In this document: piece by piece, positions 21,026 to 32,646 of the stretch
Layout of the letters: each line of letters starts with the position of its first letter
How positions within the stretch are numbered: the first letter of the stretch is position 1
Assembly (NCBI RefSeq): GCF_000156395.1
Contig: NZ_GG703819.1
Location: forward strand, 883,935-947,934
Source of the DNA: Providencia rustigianii DSM 4541
Lineage (GTDB): Bacteria > Pseudomonadota > Gammaproteobacteria > Enterobacterales > Enterobacteriaceae
Direction of reading: 5' to 3'
Length of the DNA: 64,000 bases
Notes under the pieces: generated by a model
What the model was told of the DNA's origin: nothing
Seen by the model: the letters and a program-made list of their open reading frames with translations, nothing else
Databases searched by the model: none
Program-made: the position numbers and the translations under genes

Positions 21026-22351
21026 TTATACATTTCCTAGCAAAGATTTTAATCCTGCCGCTTTATTTTCAATCTCTTCCCACTCTTGTTCTGGATCTGA
21101 GTCACTAACAATACCCGCTCCGGAATAAAGTGAAATAGACTCCCCGTCAATCTGTGCACAACGCAAAGAAACTGCGAATTCGCTCTTATTCAAGCTAACG
21201 AAACCTCCCGTACCCGCGTACCAACCTCGCGAGAAGGATTCATGTTTAGCTAAATATTCTCGGGCTATATTCCGAGGTAACCCACATACCGCCGCCGTGG
21301 GTTGTAAACGTTGTAAGCAATCACTGTCTGAGCGAGAAAGTAACGTTGCTACGATTGAACGATACAAATGTTGAATTTTTCTGAGCCGAATAACTTTAGC
21401 TGGTGAAACATCAATCCCCATAACAGCACCTTGTAATTGCTGACAAATATCATCTACAACCACTAAATTTTCATGCTGATTTTTACTATCTTCCATCAAC
21501 CACTTAGCATTATCAGCCGCTATGCTATCATCAACATGATTCGCTACCGTACCCGCCAAGGCTTCTGAATTAAGTTGATAATCTTGACGTAAATAGAGAC
21601 GTTCTGGCGTTGAAGACATAAATCCAGAATCTCGACTAAATGCCATCATAAAATGGTAGCAATGGTGATTGACTTGTTGGCTTGCAGATAAAAATTGCGC
21701 CACAGAAATAGGATGCGATAAGGTCAGCTTAGTTTCTCTCGCCATGACCACTTTTTCCATTTTTCCAGCGCGCATATCTTGAATAGCGTTAGTCAGTAAT
21801 CGACACCATTCTTCACGTTCCGGAATATGTTGCTGTCCAATAATATTGACAGATAATTGAAGTGTTGCTTGGGAAGGTGATTTAAGTTTTTGTAAGAACT
21901 CAATCGCATTCAAGCGATCCTGTTCACCATTAATATATAAAGAAATCGTCGCATTTGAGCGCAAGCGAAATATTTCGAGACGAGGTAAAAAATAGTACGT
22001 TGATGCACGCTTAAGCTCTTCAGAAATGCCATCACCCACTCCATTCCAACCATTTAATCCCCATAGGCGCATATCAGGCCATTGAGCATGAGTGGATAAA
22101 AAATGTTCAACCTCAGTAATTCCATTGAATGATTTAACCATACCTAATGCACTACATTCATCAGAACCTGTTCGGTGATACCAATAAAATTGCGGGTAAA
22201 ATTCTTGCTCGGATAGCCACGCGAGACCAGGGAACGAGCCTTGGATATCAAATTGCCAAGTTAGGCGGGTGAACTCATTAGGGCTAAGCGTCAATGTAGA
22301 CAAATGATTCAGGATTTCAGCTAATAGTTTTTCGATTTTTGTATATATCAC
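21026..22351 (-). CDS. menF: Isochorismate synthase MenF
   Basis: 441-residue chorismate-utilising enzyme, the first gene of the menaquinone operon. The C-terminal chorismate-binding domain is recognisable from KMEKVVMARETKL through FMSSTPERLYLR, LNSEALAGTV, PTAAVCGLPR, ESFSRGWYAGTGGF and the final YSGAGIVSDSDPEQEWEEIENK. The N-terminal half is more variable, as is normal. Gene order menF-D-H-B-C-E is the same as in E. coli. Confidence 0.94.
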   Translation of the reverse strand: MIYTKIEKLLAEILNHLSTLTLSPNEFTRLTWQFDIQGSFPGLAWLSEQEFYPQFYWYHRTGSDECSALGMVKSFNGITEVEHFLSTHAQWPDMRLWGLNGWNGVGDGISEELKRASTYYFLPRLEIFRLRSNATISLYINGEQDRLNAIEFLQKLKSPSQATLQLSVNIIGQQHIPEREEWCRLLTNAIQDMRAGKMEKVVMARETKLTLSHPISVAQFLSASQQVNHHCYHFMMAFSRDSGFMSSTPERLYLRQDYQLNSEALAGTVANHVDDSIAADNAKWLMEDSKNQHENLVVVDDICQQLQGAVMGIDVSPAKVIRLRKIQHLYRSIVATLLSRSDSDCLQRLQPTAAVCGLPRNIAREYLAKHESFSRGWYAGTGGFVSLNKSEFAVSLRCAQIDGESISLYSGAGIVSDSDPEQEWEEIENKAAGLKSLLGNV

Positions 22352-23051
22352 TTTAGATTCCCACTGCTACATCACACCGATTACTTTCAATTATTATATA
22401 TCGCAATGAAATTTATTAATACATTCATCATTTAATAGCATGATATGTTCAATAATCGCTCAAAGAGTGATGCTTTTTATTAGTATAAATTATGAGCACA
22501 TCTTTCCCGTTCATTATAAGATCAAGTGGTTATCACATTAATTGACCTATTTTAAAGTTAGGTTTCGGTGCATGAGAGTGAAAGAGATAATTTTGAAATT
22601 TTTAGTTCCAATCGGAAATTTATTTTCTTGAAATAGAGTTTTTAATTCTAATTATAATGATTAAAATTATTTATAGCCTTAAGTGAAACTTATAGACTAT
22701 AAATATAAAATCTACATCTGATATTAATATAAATAATTATTAACAACTCATTACCCCTAATAATTAAATTACCCTACCGGTCAAATTAAACTTAATAATT
22801 TAAAATTAAAATTTCATTTAAAATCAAAATTAAACAGTCATTTTTTATCGATGTTTTTCATTTTTTAATATCAACGTAAGCTCTAAGTTTCTAGTAGGTT
22901 AAGAAGCGATAAATTGAAAGTGACCATTCATTATTATTGATAATAATGAAATATCTCATAGATAATGTAAAAAACCATTATATGAAAAAATATAATTAGC
23001 TTTCAAGTACAAATACTCCTCCTTTCCACCAAAACTAATTGGAAAACCATA
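22352..23051. other. Long AT-rich region between menF and the toxin pair
   Basis: 700 bases, markedly AT-rich, between divergent menF and the xaxA-like gene. Apart from the 24-bp palindrome at 22927-22950 I see no gene or repeat. Its composition fits horizontally acquired DNA that H-NS-type proteins would bind (inference). Confidence 0.55.
22927..22950. promoter_or_regulatory. 24-bp perfect palindrome upstream of the toxin operon
   Basis: Arms TTCATTATTAT and ATAATAATGAA flank a TG centre, 102 bases before the xaxA-like start. The right half (TGATAATAAT) resembles half a Fur site, but the full Fur consensus is not met. Candidate operator of unknown binder. Confidence 0.4.
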
Positions 23052-24263
23052 ATGAATAATCAATTTAATTATGACAGAATCATTGAAAAGGAAAATATTG
23101 GTGATGCTACATTAGCTTTATTAACTAATCAGGACTCCCTATCAGCTAGAGATGCAGGAATCTTTACTCTTGATGATTTAATTAATATTCATAGGCATGT
23201 TCAATTTGCGCTTACGCTACCGATGAAAGAGTCAGATATATTAAAATGGTTTGGAATTAATGATGAAAATGATGAATTACTTCCAGCAACTGAATTAGCG
23301 GATGTGATTATTAATATTCGAAGCCATGCTAATACTTGGGATAATGTAGAAAAACAAGTAAAAGAGCAGTCCGTTGACTTATCATTAACGAGCCGCAATA
23401 TTATACAAACAGGCGACCAAATAGTTGAATATATCAATCATATGCCTATTATCCAAAAGATATCTGAAAGCTTAGACAACTTATCAGAACATGAACTGAA
23501 ACAAATAACCTATCAAAATGATGACCAGCAAATTGCCACTGAATTACTCAGTATCTTGCAACTGATTAAAGGCGATATAAAGCAACAGTCTGTCAAAACT
23601 ATCCGGATTAAAAATACAGTCTCTGATTTTCGTGCCCATATCACGGGTGGATATTTATCTGATTATAGTCATGTTGAATCACTATTATTTAATATTAAAG
23701 GGCTTTATCAACAATTAGAATCTAAAAATGATCCAGAGACTGCTGAATCCTTCTTAAAAGAGCTTATTGAATTCAAGAAAAATGAATTAATTCAGCTTGA
23801 ACAGGAATACTCCCATTATGTAAAACTTTGCTTTACTGGTTTAGCCGGAGGGATCATTGGGTTACTTATCACTAGTAGCATTTTTGGCTCAAAAGCGGAG
23901 GCTATACGTCATAGAAAAAATTTAATTATCAAAGAAATAGAGGAAACCAATGCCAAAATAAACCAAGAAAAACTACTCCAAAAAACTATTTTTGATATTC
24001 AGATTAATTTACAAAAAATTGAAGGGCTATTTAAAGATGCTCGTTTGGCCATCGATCATCTTGACTATATGTGGCTTGTCATCCTCACTGAGGTCAAACA
24101 GTCCATTGATATTTTCTCTAAGATCAATAATGCAGAAAAATTACTTCGTTTTATTACCCAATTCAAACGCATCATTACCTCTTGGTCTTCAATTCAAGAC
24201 TACTCGGTTCATTTAATTAAATTATTTGATGAACTACAAATTAATGACAAAATCTCTCAATAA
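23052..24263 (+). CDS. xaxA: Alpha-xenorhabdolysin-like binary toxin subunit A
   Basis: 403-residue, mostly alpha-helical protein without a signal peptide. A single hydrophobic stretch at about 257-280 (CFTGLAGGIIGLLITSSIFG) is flanked by long coiled-coil-like helices, the plan of XaxA of Xenorhabdus and YaxA of Yersinia, which form a cytolytic pore with their B partners. Length (XaxA about 408) and pairing with a second helical gene 12 bases downstream support this. Recognition is from memory of the family, not from a search. Codon use is much more AT-rich than neighbouring men and nuo genes. The ribosome-binding site is weak (GGA). Confidence 0.75.
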   Translation: MNNQFNYDRIIEKENIGDATLALLTNQDSLSARDAGIFTLDDLINIHRHVQFALTLPMKESDILKWFGINDENDELLPATELADVIINIRSHANTWDNVEKQVKEQSVDLSLTSRNIIQTGDQIVEYINHMPIIQKISESLDNLSEHELKQITYQNDDQQIATELLSILQLIKGDIKQQSVKTIRIKNTVSDFRAHITGGYLSDYSHVESLLFNIKGLYQQLESKNDPETAESFLKELIEFKKNELIQLEQEYSHYVKLCFTGLAGGIIGLLITSSIFGSKAEAIRHRKNLIIKEIEETNAKINQEKLLQKTIFDIQINLQKIEGLFKDARLAIDHLDYMWLVILTEVKQSIDIFSKINNAEKLLRFITQFKRIITSWSSIQDYSVHLIKLFDELQINDKISQ

Positions 24264-24275
24264 AAAGGTATTTAT

Positions 24276-25286
24276 ATGCATGATATCCTTAAGTTACCAA
24301 AATTACCTTCCATTGATATTTACCAATTACGGTGTATCTCAAACAACATTAGTTCATACAATAAAAATATTATTAATTATGATTATATCATTTATAGCAG
24401 GCTCCAAAAGATAGCGATTAAAACTGAAAAAATCAATGAATTGATCCGTAACTCCATCCCTATATTACGTATAAAAGTCAATTATATTTTACAAAATGAG
24501 CTTCATGAAATACAGAATACAGAGTTAGCAGATAGTGAATACCTAGATTCAAAAAGAAAAATTATCACAGCAGGATTTGTTGATGATTTAATTGATATAA
24601 AAACCGAATTGGAAAACTTAATTTCAAAGACACGTTATACACTTGAGTCATTACTCGTTTTTCATCTCAATGAGCCTAATATGCTTAAGCTATCGCAATA
24701 TACATCACAAAAAGAGTCTTTGGTAAATTCTAAAAATGGAAAACAGTTAAAAGTGAATGAGTTAAATAATAATCTTTCCGTCATCATGGCTGCTGAAGAT
24801 ATTATTTTAAAACATAAAATAACTGATTTTTTTGATAAATATTTTCAAGGAAAAGAATTAATTGACTCTATCGATATTCAACCAAATAAAAAAGATATAT
24901 TGAAAGCGGCTATCAGCTACATTAGGAATTTACTTACTATGGTTGATGATGGATTACAATTCAGCCAGTTGGTTGATGTGAGAATCTACCTGAGTGATAA
25001 AATTATTGAACTACGAGAAGAAATAAATACGCTTGATAATAATATTTTTAGATTGACTCAACTGATGGCATATTCAAGCGACATCACCGCAATAGAAACT
25101 TATAAACAAACCATTATTACACAAGTAGGATTGCTTAAAGTGTATTGGGAATCTTGGTGCCATTTTATCGGCGAAAAAATTTTAGACAAAACGATAGATT
25201 TAGCCCAAATAAACATGGCAAGCCAAATGTTGATGACCTATCTAAATGATGTTGAATACCAATATCAGCGACAATTGCCTGATTAA
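24276..25286 (+). CDS. xaxB: Alpha-xenorhabdolysin-like binary toxin subunit B
   Basis: 336-residue helical protein, close to XaxB/YaxB in length (about 350). It opens with a short hydrophobic, proline-containing segment (ILKLPKLPSIDIYQLR), continues with long heptad-rich helices, and contains GLLKVYWESWCHFIGEKI near the C-terminus, a pattern I associate with the B subunit. No signal peptide, as in this family. AAAGG precedes the ATG; 12 bases from the A gene, so one operon. In known pairs, A and B assemble a mixed pore and both are needed. Ends in a strong terminator. Confidence 0.7.
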   Translation: MHDILKLPKLPSIDIYQLRCISNNISSYNKNIINYDYIIYSRLQKIAIKTEKINELIRNSIPILRIKVNYILQNELHEIQNTELADSEYLDSKRKIITAGFVDDLIDIKTELENLISKTRYTLESLLVFHLNEPNMLKLSQYTSQKESLVNSKNGKQLKVNELNNNLSVIMAAEDIILKHKITDFFDKYFQGKELIDSIDIQPNKKDILKAAISYIRNLLTMVDDGLQFSQLVDVRIYLSDKIIELREEINTLDNNIFRLTQLMAYSSDITAIETYKQTIITQVGLLKVYWESWCHFIGEKILDKTIDLAQINMASQMLMTYLNDVEYQYQRQLPD

Positions 25287-25287
25287 A

Positions 25288-25321
25288 AAAAGACCGGTTA
25301 CTGTGAGGTAACCGGTCTTTT
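25288..25321. terminator. Bidirectional terminator between xaxB-like gene and nuoN
   Basis: A 13-bp perfect stem AAAGACCGGTTAC/GTAACCGGTCTTT with a 6-base loop, A-run before and T-run after. It can end the toxin operon and the 15-kb nuo operon. Confidence 0.9.
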
Positions 25322-25347
25322 CGACATCTTCTTTTTTAGCTAATTTT

Positions 25348-26853
25348 TTAGCCTAAAAATGCCATCCCAGTATAGGCTAATTCGATTAATGGTTGTGGCC
25401 ATACACCAAATACAATCACCGCAATTGCACAAATCGCAGCGAAAACAGTACCAACAGTTGCTTTTTCTGGTCCTGTATAGCGATCCCCATGTTCAGTATC
25501 ACGGCTATAAAAGCTTGCCATAAAGCGCAGGTAATAGAATAAACCAAGCGCACTACCGACAACAACAGCACCCGTTAACCACCACAGTTCTGCATAAACC
25601 GTCGACATGACCGCATAGAATTTACCAATAAAGCCAACTGTGATTGGGATACCGGCAAGGGATAACATCATGACCGTCATGACCATAGCAAGCACTGGCT
25701 TGTGCCAGAATAACCCACGGAATGCACAGAAATCATCCTGGTCATCACCGCGGTATGGGCTAGAAATAACGCTAACCACACCAAATGCACCTAAGCTTGC
25801 AAACAAGTAACCCGCTAAATAAATAAGCACCGTCATTTGTGCCAGATAAATATCTGCGCGCATCGCCACTAAGGTCACTAACAAATACCCCATATGGGCA
25901 ATTGATGAGTAACCTAATAGGCGTTTAGCACTTTTCTGAGTCAGTGCTAACAAGTTACCAAACAGAATTGAAGCCACTGCAATCACAATAATGACCGTAG
26001 ATAACGTATCTGTTTGAGGCAAAGAATTACTGTGTGTGATCGGTGATTCAAGGAACAGTCGCACTAGCACCGCAAAAATAGCGATTTTACTACCGGTTGC
26101 TAAGAACCCTGCCACTGGCGCTGGCGCACCTTGGTAAACATCTGGTGTCCATAATTGGAATGGGAATAGCGATAATTTAAAGCCGAAGCCTACAATCATC
26201 ATCCCTAAACCAACCAGAATTAATGGAGCATGGAGACTGTTTTCCGCTAAACTTTTGCCAACCGCAGAGAACGTTAAACTACCTGATTCCGCGTACAGTA
26301 ATGCAATACCGAACAATAAGAATGAAGACGCTGCCGCAGAGAGAACCATATATTTAATACCGGCTTCTAAAGTACGGCTACGTTCAAAGGTATAGGCTAC
26401 TAATCCAAATAATGGTAGGGAAATTAATTCAATACCAATAAACATCGATGCCATATGGTTCGACATAGCAAGCAGAATTCCACCCGTCACGGCAATCGCC
26501 AGTAACAGATAAAACTCTTCTTTGTTATCGTCAAAGCCTTCTAACCAGTGGTAAGCAAAGATCGCAGTCCCGATACCCGCAATCAAGACTAATCCAGAGT
26601 AGAACAACGCGAAACCATCGACTATCAATAACGACGTCACATACCTAGGTAACAGTGCGTTACCATCATCCGGTGATGCGGCGAAATAGATCAAAATCAG
26701 TGATAGCCCAGTAATAAGAAAGCCAAACACTGTCAGCGAGGCACTTGTTATATGGTCGCGTCGCCACGCAATGGACAGCATCACAACTACCGCATTCAAT
26801 CCAGCAAGGATGAGCGGCAATATTGCGAACAATTCTGAAAGTTGTATTGTCAT
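25348..26853 (-). CDS. nuoN: NADH-quinone oxidoreductase subunit N
   Basis: 501-residue antiporter-like proton-pumping subunit of complex I in the inner membrane. The conserved segments [44 protein letters not shown] and [17 protein letters not shown] are intact, including the lysine helices of this family. It is the last gene of nuoA-N, eight bases after nuoM. Confidence 0.96.
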   Translation of the reverse strand: MTIQLSELFAILPLILAGLNAVVVMLSIAWRRDHITSASLTVFGFLITGLSLILIYFAASPDDGNALLPRYVTSLLIVDGFALFYSGLVLIAGIGTAIFAYHWLEGFDDNKEEFYLLLAIAVTGGILLAMSNHMASMFIGIELISLPLFGLVAYTFERSRTLEAGIKYMVLSAAASSFLLFGIALLYAESGSLTFSAVGKSLAENSLHAPLILVGLGMMIVGFGFKLSLFPFQLWTPDVYQGAPAPVAGFLATGSKIAIFAVLVRLFLESPITHSNSLPQTDTLSTVIIVIAVASILFGNLLALTQKSAKRLLGYSSIAHMGYLLVTLVAMRADIYLAQMTVLIYLAGYLFASLGAFGVVSVISSPYRGDDQDDFCAFRGLFWHKPVLAMVMTVMMLSLAGIPITVGFIGKFYAVMSTVYAELWWLTGAVVVGSALGLFYYLRFMASFYSRDTEHGDRYTGPEKATVGTVFAAICAIAVIVFGVWPQPLIELAYTGMAFLG

Positions 26854-26861
26854 GGCGAATA

Positions 26862-28385
26862 CTACCCTTGTGTTGTCATTGAAGCAGAATACAGGTTATA
26901 CAACGTTTCCATCGAGCCCGCAGACGTATCTAAGATAGGCTGAGGGAAGAAACCAATAATAACCAGTAAAGCCGCCAGAACTAGTAAAACACCAAACTCA
27001 CGGGCAGTTAACCCTTTCAGTTCAGTTTCCGATTTAGGCATTCCGTAGTAAGTCTGCTGCATCATCCACAATGCGTAGATAGAGGCAAATACCACACCAA
27101 ACACCATAATACAGGTGACTAAAGTGAATTGGCTGAAGCTACCAAACAGGATCATAAATTCGCCGATAAAGTTACCTGTTCCCGGCATACCTAATGTCGC
27201 AGCAGCAAAGAATAAGGACATTCCCGGTAACCATTTAATCCGCTTCCATAACCCACCCATCATACGCATATCACGAGTTTGAGTGCGTTCGTACAGCTGA
27301 CCACTGATAATAATCAGCGCGGCACCAGATAGACCATTCGTGATCATCTGAATGACTGCACCTTGGTATGCCAATACTGAAGTTGCGTAGATTGCGACAG
27401 TGACAAATCCCATATGAGATAAGCTACTGTAAGCCGCTAAACGTTTAATATCCGTCTGTTTGAACGCTAACCAAGCACCGTAGAAGATACTGATTACACC
27501 CAGAGTCATAGCGACCGGTGTAAATGCAAGTGAAGCTTCAGGGAATAGCGGTAATGTGAAACGCAGGAGGCCATACGCTGCTGTTTTCAGCATGATACCC
27601 GAAATATCCACAGAACCCGCCGTTGGCGATTGTTCTTGAGTATCCGCCATCCAGCCATGGAAAGGCACTAATGGCATTTTTACCGCAAAAGCAATAAAGA
27701 AACCTAGCATCAACATAAAGCCAGTAATGCCAGACATCGCACTTTCGGTGCCAAGCAACTGGTTATAATCGAAAGTGAATACGTCGGATTCTTTATAGTG
27801 AACGAGCACTAAGCCAATAATCGCCACTAACATAATCAAACCGCTGACCTGAGTATAAATAAAGAACTTAGTCGCAGCGTTGATATGTTGACGATTTTCA
27901 GTCCCTTTGTGTCCCCAATTCGCAATCAGGAAGTACATAGGGATCAACATCATTTCCCAGAAGAAGAAGAATAGGAATAAGTCTACCGCAGTAAAGATCC
28001 CCATCACACCTGCAATAATCCATAACAGGTTAAAGTGATAAGCACCTTGATTTTGCTGTTTTTCACTCCACGAACTGAGTATAGAAAAAGCACCCATAAT
28101 CGCAGTCAGCACAACCATCAGTAGAGATAAACCATCAACTGCTAATGAAAAATTGATACCCAGCGCAGGGATCCACTCACGAAAATAAACATCCTGCCAT
28201 TGTGGAATACCCTGAGGGTTTACCAGTGAATAATCTCCTTGCAGCCATAATAGCACAGCAAGGATCAGCGTTGTTCCCATCGTCCCCAGCGCAATCCAGC
28301 GAGGTGCGCGGTGATTAAATCGATCGGCCTGCCAGCTTAGCAAGCCACCGATGAAGGGAATAAGTATTAGCCAAGGTAGTAGCAT
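26862..28385 (-). CDS. nuoM: NADH-quinone oxidoreductase subunit M
   Basis: 507-residue antiporter-like proton-pumping membrane subunit of complex [15 protein letters not shown] matches the E. coli N-terminus, so the start is 28385; 14 further upstream codons overlap nuoL and are not homologous. Conserved [38 protein letters not shown] and [14 protein letters not shown] segments are seen. Confidence 0.96.
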   Translation of the reverse strand: MLLPWLILIPFIGGLLSWQADRFNHRAPRWIALGTMGTTLILAVLLWLQGDYSLVNPQGIPQWQDVYFREWIPALGINFSLAVDGLSLLMVVLTAIMGAFSILSSWSEKQQNQGAYHFNLLWIIAGVMGIFTAVDLFLFFFFWEMMLIPMYFLIANWGHKGTENRQHINAATKFFIYTQVSGLIMLVAIIGLVLVHYKESDVFTFDYNQLLGTESAMSGITGFMLMLGFFIAFAVKMPLVPFHGWMADTQEQSPTAGSVDISGIMLKTAAYGLLRFTLPLFPEASLAFTPVAMTLGVISIFYGAWLAFKQTDIKRLAAYSSLSHMGFVTVAIYATSVLAYQGAVIQMITNGLSGAALIIISGQLYERTQTRDMRMMGGLWKRIKWLPGMSLFFAAATLGMPGTGNFIGEFMILFGSFSQFTLVTCIMVFGVVFASIYALWMMQQTYYGMPKSETELKGLTAREFGVLLVLAALLVIIGFFPQPILDTSAGSMETLYNLYSASMTTQG

Positions 28386-28404
28386 GGCGCAATGTGTCCC
28401 TTTA

Positions 28405-30261
28405 TTAAACCAAAAGCAGCAGAGCAAGAATTAGCACTGCACCCAGCCCCAGAGAGGCAATATACCAACGGATCTGACCGTTTTCACTCACTGCAAGTCC
28501 TTTGTTCACCCAACGTGAAAGGTGGGCAGGAATATTCATCAGTGAGTTTATCGGATCGCTTTCGAGCAACCATGCAACACCTTTAAAAGGTTTTACAAAG
28601 ATAACGTCATACAGCCAGTCAAAGCCCCATGCGTGATACCACCACGTAGAGAAGAAACGACCAATTGCTGTTTTAGCGATCCCGTCAACGATAGAGCGTC
28701 TAAACAGATAGAGGAATATCGCAATTAACAAGCCTGCGACGGCAAAACCACCCGAGATCACTTCGATAAGCACTTTGCCATCTTCCGCTTCAATAGGTTT
28801 TGCAGGGAATACTCCCTCTAATGGCTGGTGGATCATGGCTCCCACGAACGTCGCTAGGACTGCCAAGATTGCCAGTGGTACTGTGTGAGTGATGCCTTTA
28901 ACTTTATGCGCTTTGATTTTTGCTTCACCGTGGAACACGATGAAAATCATACGGAAGGTATAAATTGCGGTCATCAATGCACCGATAATACCTGCCCATA
29001 ACAGCACAGTTTGCCCATCCAGTTTCGCACCCCACAAGATGGCATCTTTACTGTAGAAACCAGAGGTAAACAGTGGCAACGCAGCCAAGGCACTACCGCC
29101 GATTAACATCACCCCATAAACGAATGGAATTTGCTTACGCAACCCACCCATCTTGAAGATATTTTGCTCGTGGTGACATGCAAGGATCACGGAACCTGCG
29201 GACAGGAACAGTAACGCTTTAAAGAATGCGTGAGTCATCAGATGGAAAATTGCTGCATCCCATGCTTGGACGCCAAGTGCCAAGAACATATAACCAATCT
29301 GGCTCATGGTTGAGTAAGCAAGAACACGCTTGATATCCGTTTGTACTAATGCTGCACAGCCTGCAAACAGTAAGGTAGCCGCACCAACAACCCCAACTAA
29401 ATGTAGAATTTCAGGGGTTAATAGGAATAGACCATGGGTACGCGCGATTAAGTAAACACCTGCGGTCACCATGGTTGCGGCGTGGATCAGTGCTGAAACT
29501 GGCGTTGGACCCGCCATCGCATCGGCTAACCATGTTTGTAATGGTAACTGAGCAGATTTACCTACCGCACCACCTAATAACATCAGCGTTGCCCAGTTCA
29601 GCATTGATAAGCCTTCTGGAGATAGCTGAGCCGCACGTTGTGCCATTTCGCTAAAGTTTAATGTTCCCAGTTCGTTGTACAGGATGAACATGCCAATAGC
29701 TAAGAACACATCACCAATACGGGTGACGAAAAAGGCTTTCATCGCCGCTTTGCCGTTATCTGGATTGGTATAATAGAAACCAATTAACAGATAACTGCAC
29801 AGCCCTACCCCTTCCCAACCGAGATACATCAGCATCATGTTATCTGCCAGCACTAATACCACCATGCTCGCAATAAACAGGTTAGTGTAAGCGAAGAAAC
29901 GTGAGTAACCTTCCTCACCACGCATATACCAAGAAGCATATACATGAATAAGGAAGCCCACACCCGTTACCACACCTAACATGGTCAGCGAAAGACCATC
30001 AAGAGAGAGGCTAAATGGAATCGTGAAATTACCTACGGACATCCACGTCCAAAGCTCTTGTGGATATGGCTCATGTCCACCATTAGGTAAAATGGGTTGA
30101 GCTAGAAATTCATTGCCTGCATAAAATGCAACTAGAGCGGCGAGGCCGACTGAGCCCGCACCAATAATCGCTGAAACATTTTCTGACCAACGACCGCGGG
30201 AAAATGCGAGAAGCACAGACCCTAACAGCGGGAACAGAATCGTTAAATAGAGTAGGTTCAT
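28405..30261 (-). CDS. nuoL: NADH-quinone oxidoreductase subunit L
   Basis: 618-residue largest antiporter-like subunit of complex I, with the long lateral helix at its C-terminal end. Conserved [40 protein letters not shown] and [18 protein letters not shown] are present. The start overlaps the nuoK stop by four bases (ATGA). Confidence 0.97.
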   Translation of the reverse strand: MNLLYLTILFPLLGSVLLAFSRGRWSENVSAIIGAGSVGLAALVAFYAGNEFLAQPILPNGGHEPYPQELWTWMSVGNFTIPFSLSLDGLSLTMLGVVTGVGFLIHVYASWYMRGEEGYSRFFAYTNLFIASMVVLVLADNMMLMYLGWEGVGLCSYLLIGFYYTNPDNGKAAMKAFFVTRIGDVFLAIGMFILYNELGTLNFSEMAQRAAQLSPEGLSMLNWATLMLLGGAVGKSAQLPLQTWLADAMAGPTPVSALIHAATMVTAGVYLIARTHGLFLLTPEILHLVGVVGAATLLFAGCAALVQTDIKRVLAYSTMSQIGYMFLALGVQAWDAAIFHLMTHAFFKALLFLSAGSVILACHHEQNIFKMGGLRKQIPFVYGVMLIGGSALAALPLFTSGFYSKDAILWGAKLDGQTVLLWAGIIGALMTAIYTFRMIFIVFHGEAKIKAHKVKGITHTVPLAILAVLATFVGAMIHQPLEGVFPAKPIEAEDGKVLIEVISGGFAVAGLLIAIFLYLFRRSIVDGIAKTAIGRFFSTWWYHAWGFDWLYDVIFVKPFKGVAWLLESDPINSLMNIPAHLSRWVNKGLAVSENGQIRWYIASLGLGAVLILALLLLV

Positions 30262-30560
30262 TCGCGCATCTCACTGACTTTATCAATGTTCAGGTTTTGA
30301 CGATGACGATGGAGTTGCAGTAACAACGCCAATCCAATACTCGCCTCCGCAGCAGCCAGTGTAATCGCCAGAATATACATAATCTGGCCATCCGGTTGCC
30401 CCCAAAAACTCCCAGCAACGACAAAAGCCAATGCTGTGGAGTTCACCATGATTTCTAGCCCGATCAGCATAAAAAGCAAGTTACGGCGAATAACAAGACA
30501 GCTAAGTCCCATTACAAAAAGAATTGCCGCTAAAATCAGACCATGTTGAAGAGGTATCAT
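30258..30560 (-). CDS. nuoK: NADH-quinone oxidoreductase subunit K
   Basis: 100-residue membrane subunit with three helices; the buried Glu residues of the proton path lie in [13 protein letters not shown] and [12 protein letters not shown]. Overlaps nuoJ and nuoL by four bases each, so tight translational coupling is likely. Confidence 0.97.
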   Translation of the reverse strand: MIPLQHGLILAAILFVMGLSCLVIRRNLLFMLIGLEIMVNSTALAFVVAGSFWGQPDGQIMYILAITLAAAEASIGLALLLQLHRHRQNLNIDKVSEMRE

Positions 30561-31099
30561 TGTTGCTCCTCCGCATTACGGTTGCTGACAAGGTCAGCGC
30601 TGTTTTCTGTACGGTCACGACCGACATGGAATGCCACCACAAGGCCTGCAAGCAATAATAATGATGCTAGCTCAACCGCTAAGACGTAAGGACCAAATAA
30701 ACTGATACCCACTTCTTTTGCAGTAATAATCACGCCTTCCGTTTTCTCTTGGTGAGAAATGCTGGTGATCCCATACACTAAAATCCCTAATAAAACCGCA
30801 GATAATAATGACGGACCAATCCACGTTTTCGGTGTTAACCATGCTCGCTCTTGTTCTTGCACTGAACGACCAAGGTTAAGCATCATGACCACGAAAACAA
30901 ACAGAACCATAATGGCACCTGCGTAAACGATAATCTCCAATGCCCCAGCGAAATATGCGCCTAGGGAGAAGAACACCATTGACAGTGCCAGCAAAGAAAC
31001 CACCAGATACAACAACGCATGTACTGGGTTGGTATTGGTAATCACCCTCAAAGTTGCTAAAACAGCAACCAGACCGGCGATATAAAAAGTAAATTCCAT
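30557..31099 (-). CDS. nuoJ: NADH-quinone oxidoreductase subunit J
   Basis: 180-residue membrane subunit of complex I with about five helices; the conserved [20 protein letters not shown] helix is intact. Twelve bases after nuoI and overlapping nuoK by four bases. Confidence 0.96.
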   Translation of the reverse strand: MEFTFYIAGLVAVLATLRVITNTNPVHALLYLVVSLLALSMVFFSLGAYFAGALEIIVYAGAIMVLFVFVVMMLNLGRSVQEQERAWLTPKTWIGPSLLSAVLLGILVYGITSISHQEKTEGVIITAKEVGISLFGPYVLAVELASLLLLAGLVVAFHVGRDRTENSADLVSNRNAEEQQ

Positions 31100-31111
31100 G
31101 AATATCGCTCC

Positions 31112-31654
31112 TTACGGCAACAGGTCTTTGACGTTAATCGGTTTCGCTTCGTTATCCGCTTCACCTTTGTCTTTACCTGAAATCGCCATACCCGATTTAC
31201 GGTAAAAGTTATAATCAGGATATTTACCTGGACCTGAAATTAGTAGGTCATTTTTCTCGTAAACCAGATCCTGACGTCGCCAATCTGCCATTTCAAAGTC
31301 TGGGGTTAATTGGATTGCCGTTGTTGGGCAAGCTTCTTCACACAGACCACAGAAAATACAGCGAGAAAAGTTAACGCGGAAAAACTCTGGGTACCAACGT
31401 CCGTCTTCATGCTCAGCCTTTTGCAGCGAGATGCAGCCCACTGGGCAAGCAACAGCACATAAGTTACACGCAACACAACGCTCTTCACCGTCAGGATCGC
31501 GCGTTAGCACGATACGCCCACGATAACGAGGAGGCAGATAAACTGGCTCTTCCGGGTACATTTGCGTTTCTCGTTTGTCGAACGCATGTAGACCCACCAT
31601 CCAAATACTGCGTACTTGGGTGGCGAAACCGACCAATAACTCTTTTAATGTCAT
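31112..31654 (-). CDS. nuoI: NADH-quinone oxidoreductase subunit I
   Basis: 180-residue ferredoxin-like subunit carrying clusters N6a and N6b on the route to quinone. Two 4Fe-4S motifs are seen: Cys60, 63, 66, 70 ([12 protein letters not shown]) and Cys99, 102, 105, 109 ([12 protein letters not shown]), at the same positions as in E. coli. Located at the junction of the peripheral and membrane arms. Confidence 0.97.
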   Translation of the reverse strand: MTLKELLVGFATQVRSIWMVGLHAFDKRETQMYPEEPVYLPPRYRGRIVLTRDPDGEERCVACNLCAVACPVGCISLQKAEHEDGRWYPEFFRVNFSRCIFCGLCEEACPTTAIQLTPDFEMADWRRQDLVYEKNDLLISGPGKYPDYNFYRKSGMAISGKDKGEADNEAKPINVKDLLP

Positions 31655-31668
31655 GGTTCAATCACCCC

Positions 31669-32646
31669 TTACTGAGCGTTGTATAAAATCACTGCTGCGG
31701 TACCCAGCAGGTTAAGCAGTGTCAGCGGCAGACAAATTTTCCAACCGAAAGACATTACTTGGTCATAACGTGGACGCGGTAAAGAAGCACGGATCAAGAT
31801 GAACATCATCATGAAGAATGCTGTTTTAATCGCAAACCACAGGAATGCAGGCAAGAACGGACCATGCCAGCCACCAAAGAACAGCGTCACAATCAGTGCA
31901 GACACCGTCACGATACCGATATACTCACCCACGAAAAACAGACCGAATTTCATACCGGAATATTCAACATGATAACCGTCGGCAATTTCTTGTTCAGCTT
32001 CTGGTTGGTCAAATGGATGACGGTGACACACCGCAACACCCGCTATCGCAAAGGTAATGAAGCCAAAGAATTGTGGAATCACGTTCCACATGCCTGCTTG
32101 AGAGTTCACGATGTCAATTAAATTAAATGAGCCGGCTTGCGCGACGACACCCATTAATGACAAACCTAAGAACACTTCATAGCTAACGGTTTGAGCTGAT
32201 GCACGCATCGCACCCAATAATGAGTATTTGTTGTTACTTGACCAACCCGCAAATAGAACCGCATACACGGCTAAACCAGCCATCATCAGGAAAAATAAAA
32301 TGCCGATATTCAGGTCAGCAACGTGCCATGTCGGACTGACAGGAACAATTGCAAAGGCCAAAAACAGTGAACAAAATGCAATAACCGGGGCAAGAGTAAA
32401 AATTTTCTTGTCCGCGAACTGAGGGATCCAGTCCTCTTTAAACAGCATTTTGAACATGTCGGCAATCAGTTGTCCCATCCCGAATGGACCCACTCGGTTT
32501 GGACCATAACGATTCTGGAATAGACCGAGAATTCGGCGCTCTCCCAAACTCATGTATGCCCCACAGGTCACGACAACCAGTAAGATAACAACAGACTTGA
32601 GGATGGAAATTATCACTTCCATCACCGCTGGAGAAATCCAATCCAT
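31669..32646 (-). CDS. nuoH: NADH-quinone oxidoreductase subunit H
   Basis: 325-residue membrane subunit forming the quinone entry site with NuoB and Nuo[22 protein letters not shown] and the [23 protein letters not shown] loop are conserved. Two adjacent ATG codons (32649 and 32646) are possible, both served by the GGAGGGGAG site; 32646 gives the E. coli length. The start overlaps the nuoG stop. Confidence 0.95.
   Translation of the reverse strand: MDWISPAVMEVIISILKSVVILLVVVTCGAYMSLGERRILGLFQNRYGPNRVGPFGMGQLIADMFKMLFKEDWIPQFADKKIFTLAPVIAFCSLFLAFAIVPVSPTWHVADLNIGILFFLMMAGLAVYAVLFAGWSSNNKYSLLGAMRASAQTVSYEVFLGLSLMGVVAQAGSFNLIDIVNSQAGMWNVIPQFFGFITFAIAGVAVCHRHPFDQPEAEQEIADGYHVEYSGMKFGLFFVGEYIGIVTVSALIVTLFFGGWHGPFLPAFLWFAIKTAFFMMMFILIRASLPRPRYDQVMSFGWKICLPLTLLNLLGTAAVILYNAQ

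Noticed and set aside
22927-22950. Fur box
   Set aside because: Only half of the site fits the Fur consensus; kept as an unassigned palindrome.
23052-25286. Toxin-antitoxin or restriction system
   Set aside because: Both proteins are large, helical and lack nuclease, kinase or DNA-binding motifs; a pore-forming pair fits better.
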